Part shown: positions 63,715 to 64,000 of the stretch, piece by piece
How the letters are laid out: every line of letters starts with the position of its first letter
Numbering within the stretch: position 1 is the first letter of the stretch
From: Stenotrophomonas maltophilia
GTDB lineage: Bacteria > Pseudomonadota > Gammaproteobacteria > Xanthomonadales > Xanthomonadaceae
Length of the DNA stretch: 64,000 bases
NCBI RefSeq assembly: GCF_002799245.1
Contig: NZ_NEQV01000001.1
Span: 1-64,000 of the forward strand
Direction of reading: 5' to 3'
Position numbers and translations under genes: made by a program
The notes under the pieces: model-generated
Seen by the model: the letters and a program-made list of their open reading frames with translations, nothing else
Database searches by the model: none
What the model was told of the DNA's origin: nothing

Positions 63715-64000
63715 TCGCTGATCGGGACTTCGCTGAGCACGCCGCTGTCGGGGTCGAATCGAAGCACGGCATGTGCATCGGTCTCGGCGATCCACACCGC
63801 ACCCGCGCCTACCGCCAGCCCAGCCGGGCCATGCAGGCGGCGCGGCAGCGGCTGGGTGGTCAGTTCACCACCGCCCAGGCGCAGCGTGCGCAGGCGGCCG
63901 TTGCCGGTATCGGCGATCCACAGCAGCGGGGCGTCCGCGCTCAATGCGATCGCCTGCGGGAACTGCAGGCTGGCCTGCGTGCGCGGGCCATCTTCACTGC
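63711..64000 (-). CDS. NHL-repeat protein, 3' part only
   Basis: The reading frame runs out of the window at its 5' side. The visible part contains NHL-type repeats: FPQAIALSADAPLLWIADTGNGRLRTL and HGPAGLAVGAGAVWIAETDAHAVLRF, ending 3 bp into uvrC. NHL repeats form a beta-propeller that binds protein or nucleic acid. An in-frame ATG near 63,944 is unlikely to be the start because the repeat pattern continues upstream. Confidence 0.85.
   Translation of the reverse strand, partial: SEDGPRTQASLQFPQAIALSADAPLLWIADTGNGRLRTLRLGGGELTTQPLPRRLHGPAGLAVGAGAVWIAETDAHAVLRFDPDSGVLSEVPISE

Overview
The window looks like chromosomal DNA of a Stenotrophomonas species, most likely the S. maltophilia complex (Xanthomonadaceae, Gammaproteobacteria). 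The evidence is high GC, gene order and protein sequences typical of this group, and many GTAG-ended hairpin repeats of the kind described in S. maltophilia as SMAG elements (REP sequences). About 75 protein genes and six tRNA genes are listed. No rRNA, CRISPR array, complete insertion sequence or complete prophage was seen.

Region 1 (1-18,400) is conserved housekeeping. It holds rlmE-ftsH, divergent yhbY, then an 8-unit, 100-bp tandem repeat array. Next come two minus-strand blocks, surE-pcm-yqaA-nlpD and pyrG-kdsA-two small membrane proteins-eno-ftsB-ispD-ispF-truD, separated by a plus-strand Smr gene and a perfect 33-bp inverted repeat. In E. coli the ftsB-ispD-ispF-truD-surE-pcm-nlpD series runs into rpoS; here nlpD runs into the repeat array instead. 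parE follows on the plus strand.

Region 2 (18,400-34,150) mixes metabolism and transport: acetyltransferases, an S10-like peptidase, a Pit phosphate transporter with its DUF47 partner, a CBS-domain membrane protein with an ExoD-like protein, flavin enzymes, a TrhO-like tRNA hydroxylase, an FKBP isomerase, an FMN glutamate-synthase-like protein, a TviB-like sugar-nucleotide dehydrogenase and a single-domain BLUF photoreceptor. Several REP families lie between the genes.

Region 3 (34,190-41,600) contains tRNA-Leu(TAA), a secreted YSDGS-repeat protein, and a low-oxygen cluster (hemN, truncated haemoglobin, small membrane protein, shortened CcoG-like ferredoxin) with two FNR/Anr-type boxes. After an AT-rich segment with two operator-like palindromes come a divergent Cro/CI-like pair and a fluoride riboswitch driving crcB.

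Region 4 (41,600-52,400) is accessory-like: regulators (AraC, LysR, MarR, ArsR types) next to their likely targets, further acetyltransferases, a probable truncated lipoprotein gene, and a lower-GC two-gene lipoprotein/secreted-protein operon.

Region 5 (52,400-64,000) has the ancestral uvrC-pgsA-tRNA-Gly-tRNA-Cys order, expanded to four tRNA-Gly(GCC) genes and interrupted by a four-gene tripartite efflux operon and an FAD oxidoreductase. The 3' end of tRNA-Cys and its terminator are duplicated 775 bp away. The segment between the copies encodes a 35-residue protein whose start resembles TatA. This is the most unusual locus in the window, together with the YSDGS-repeat protein and the 100-bp array.
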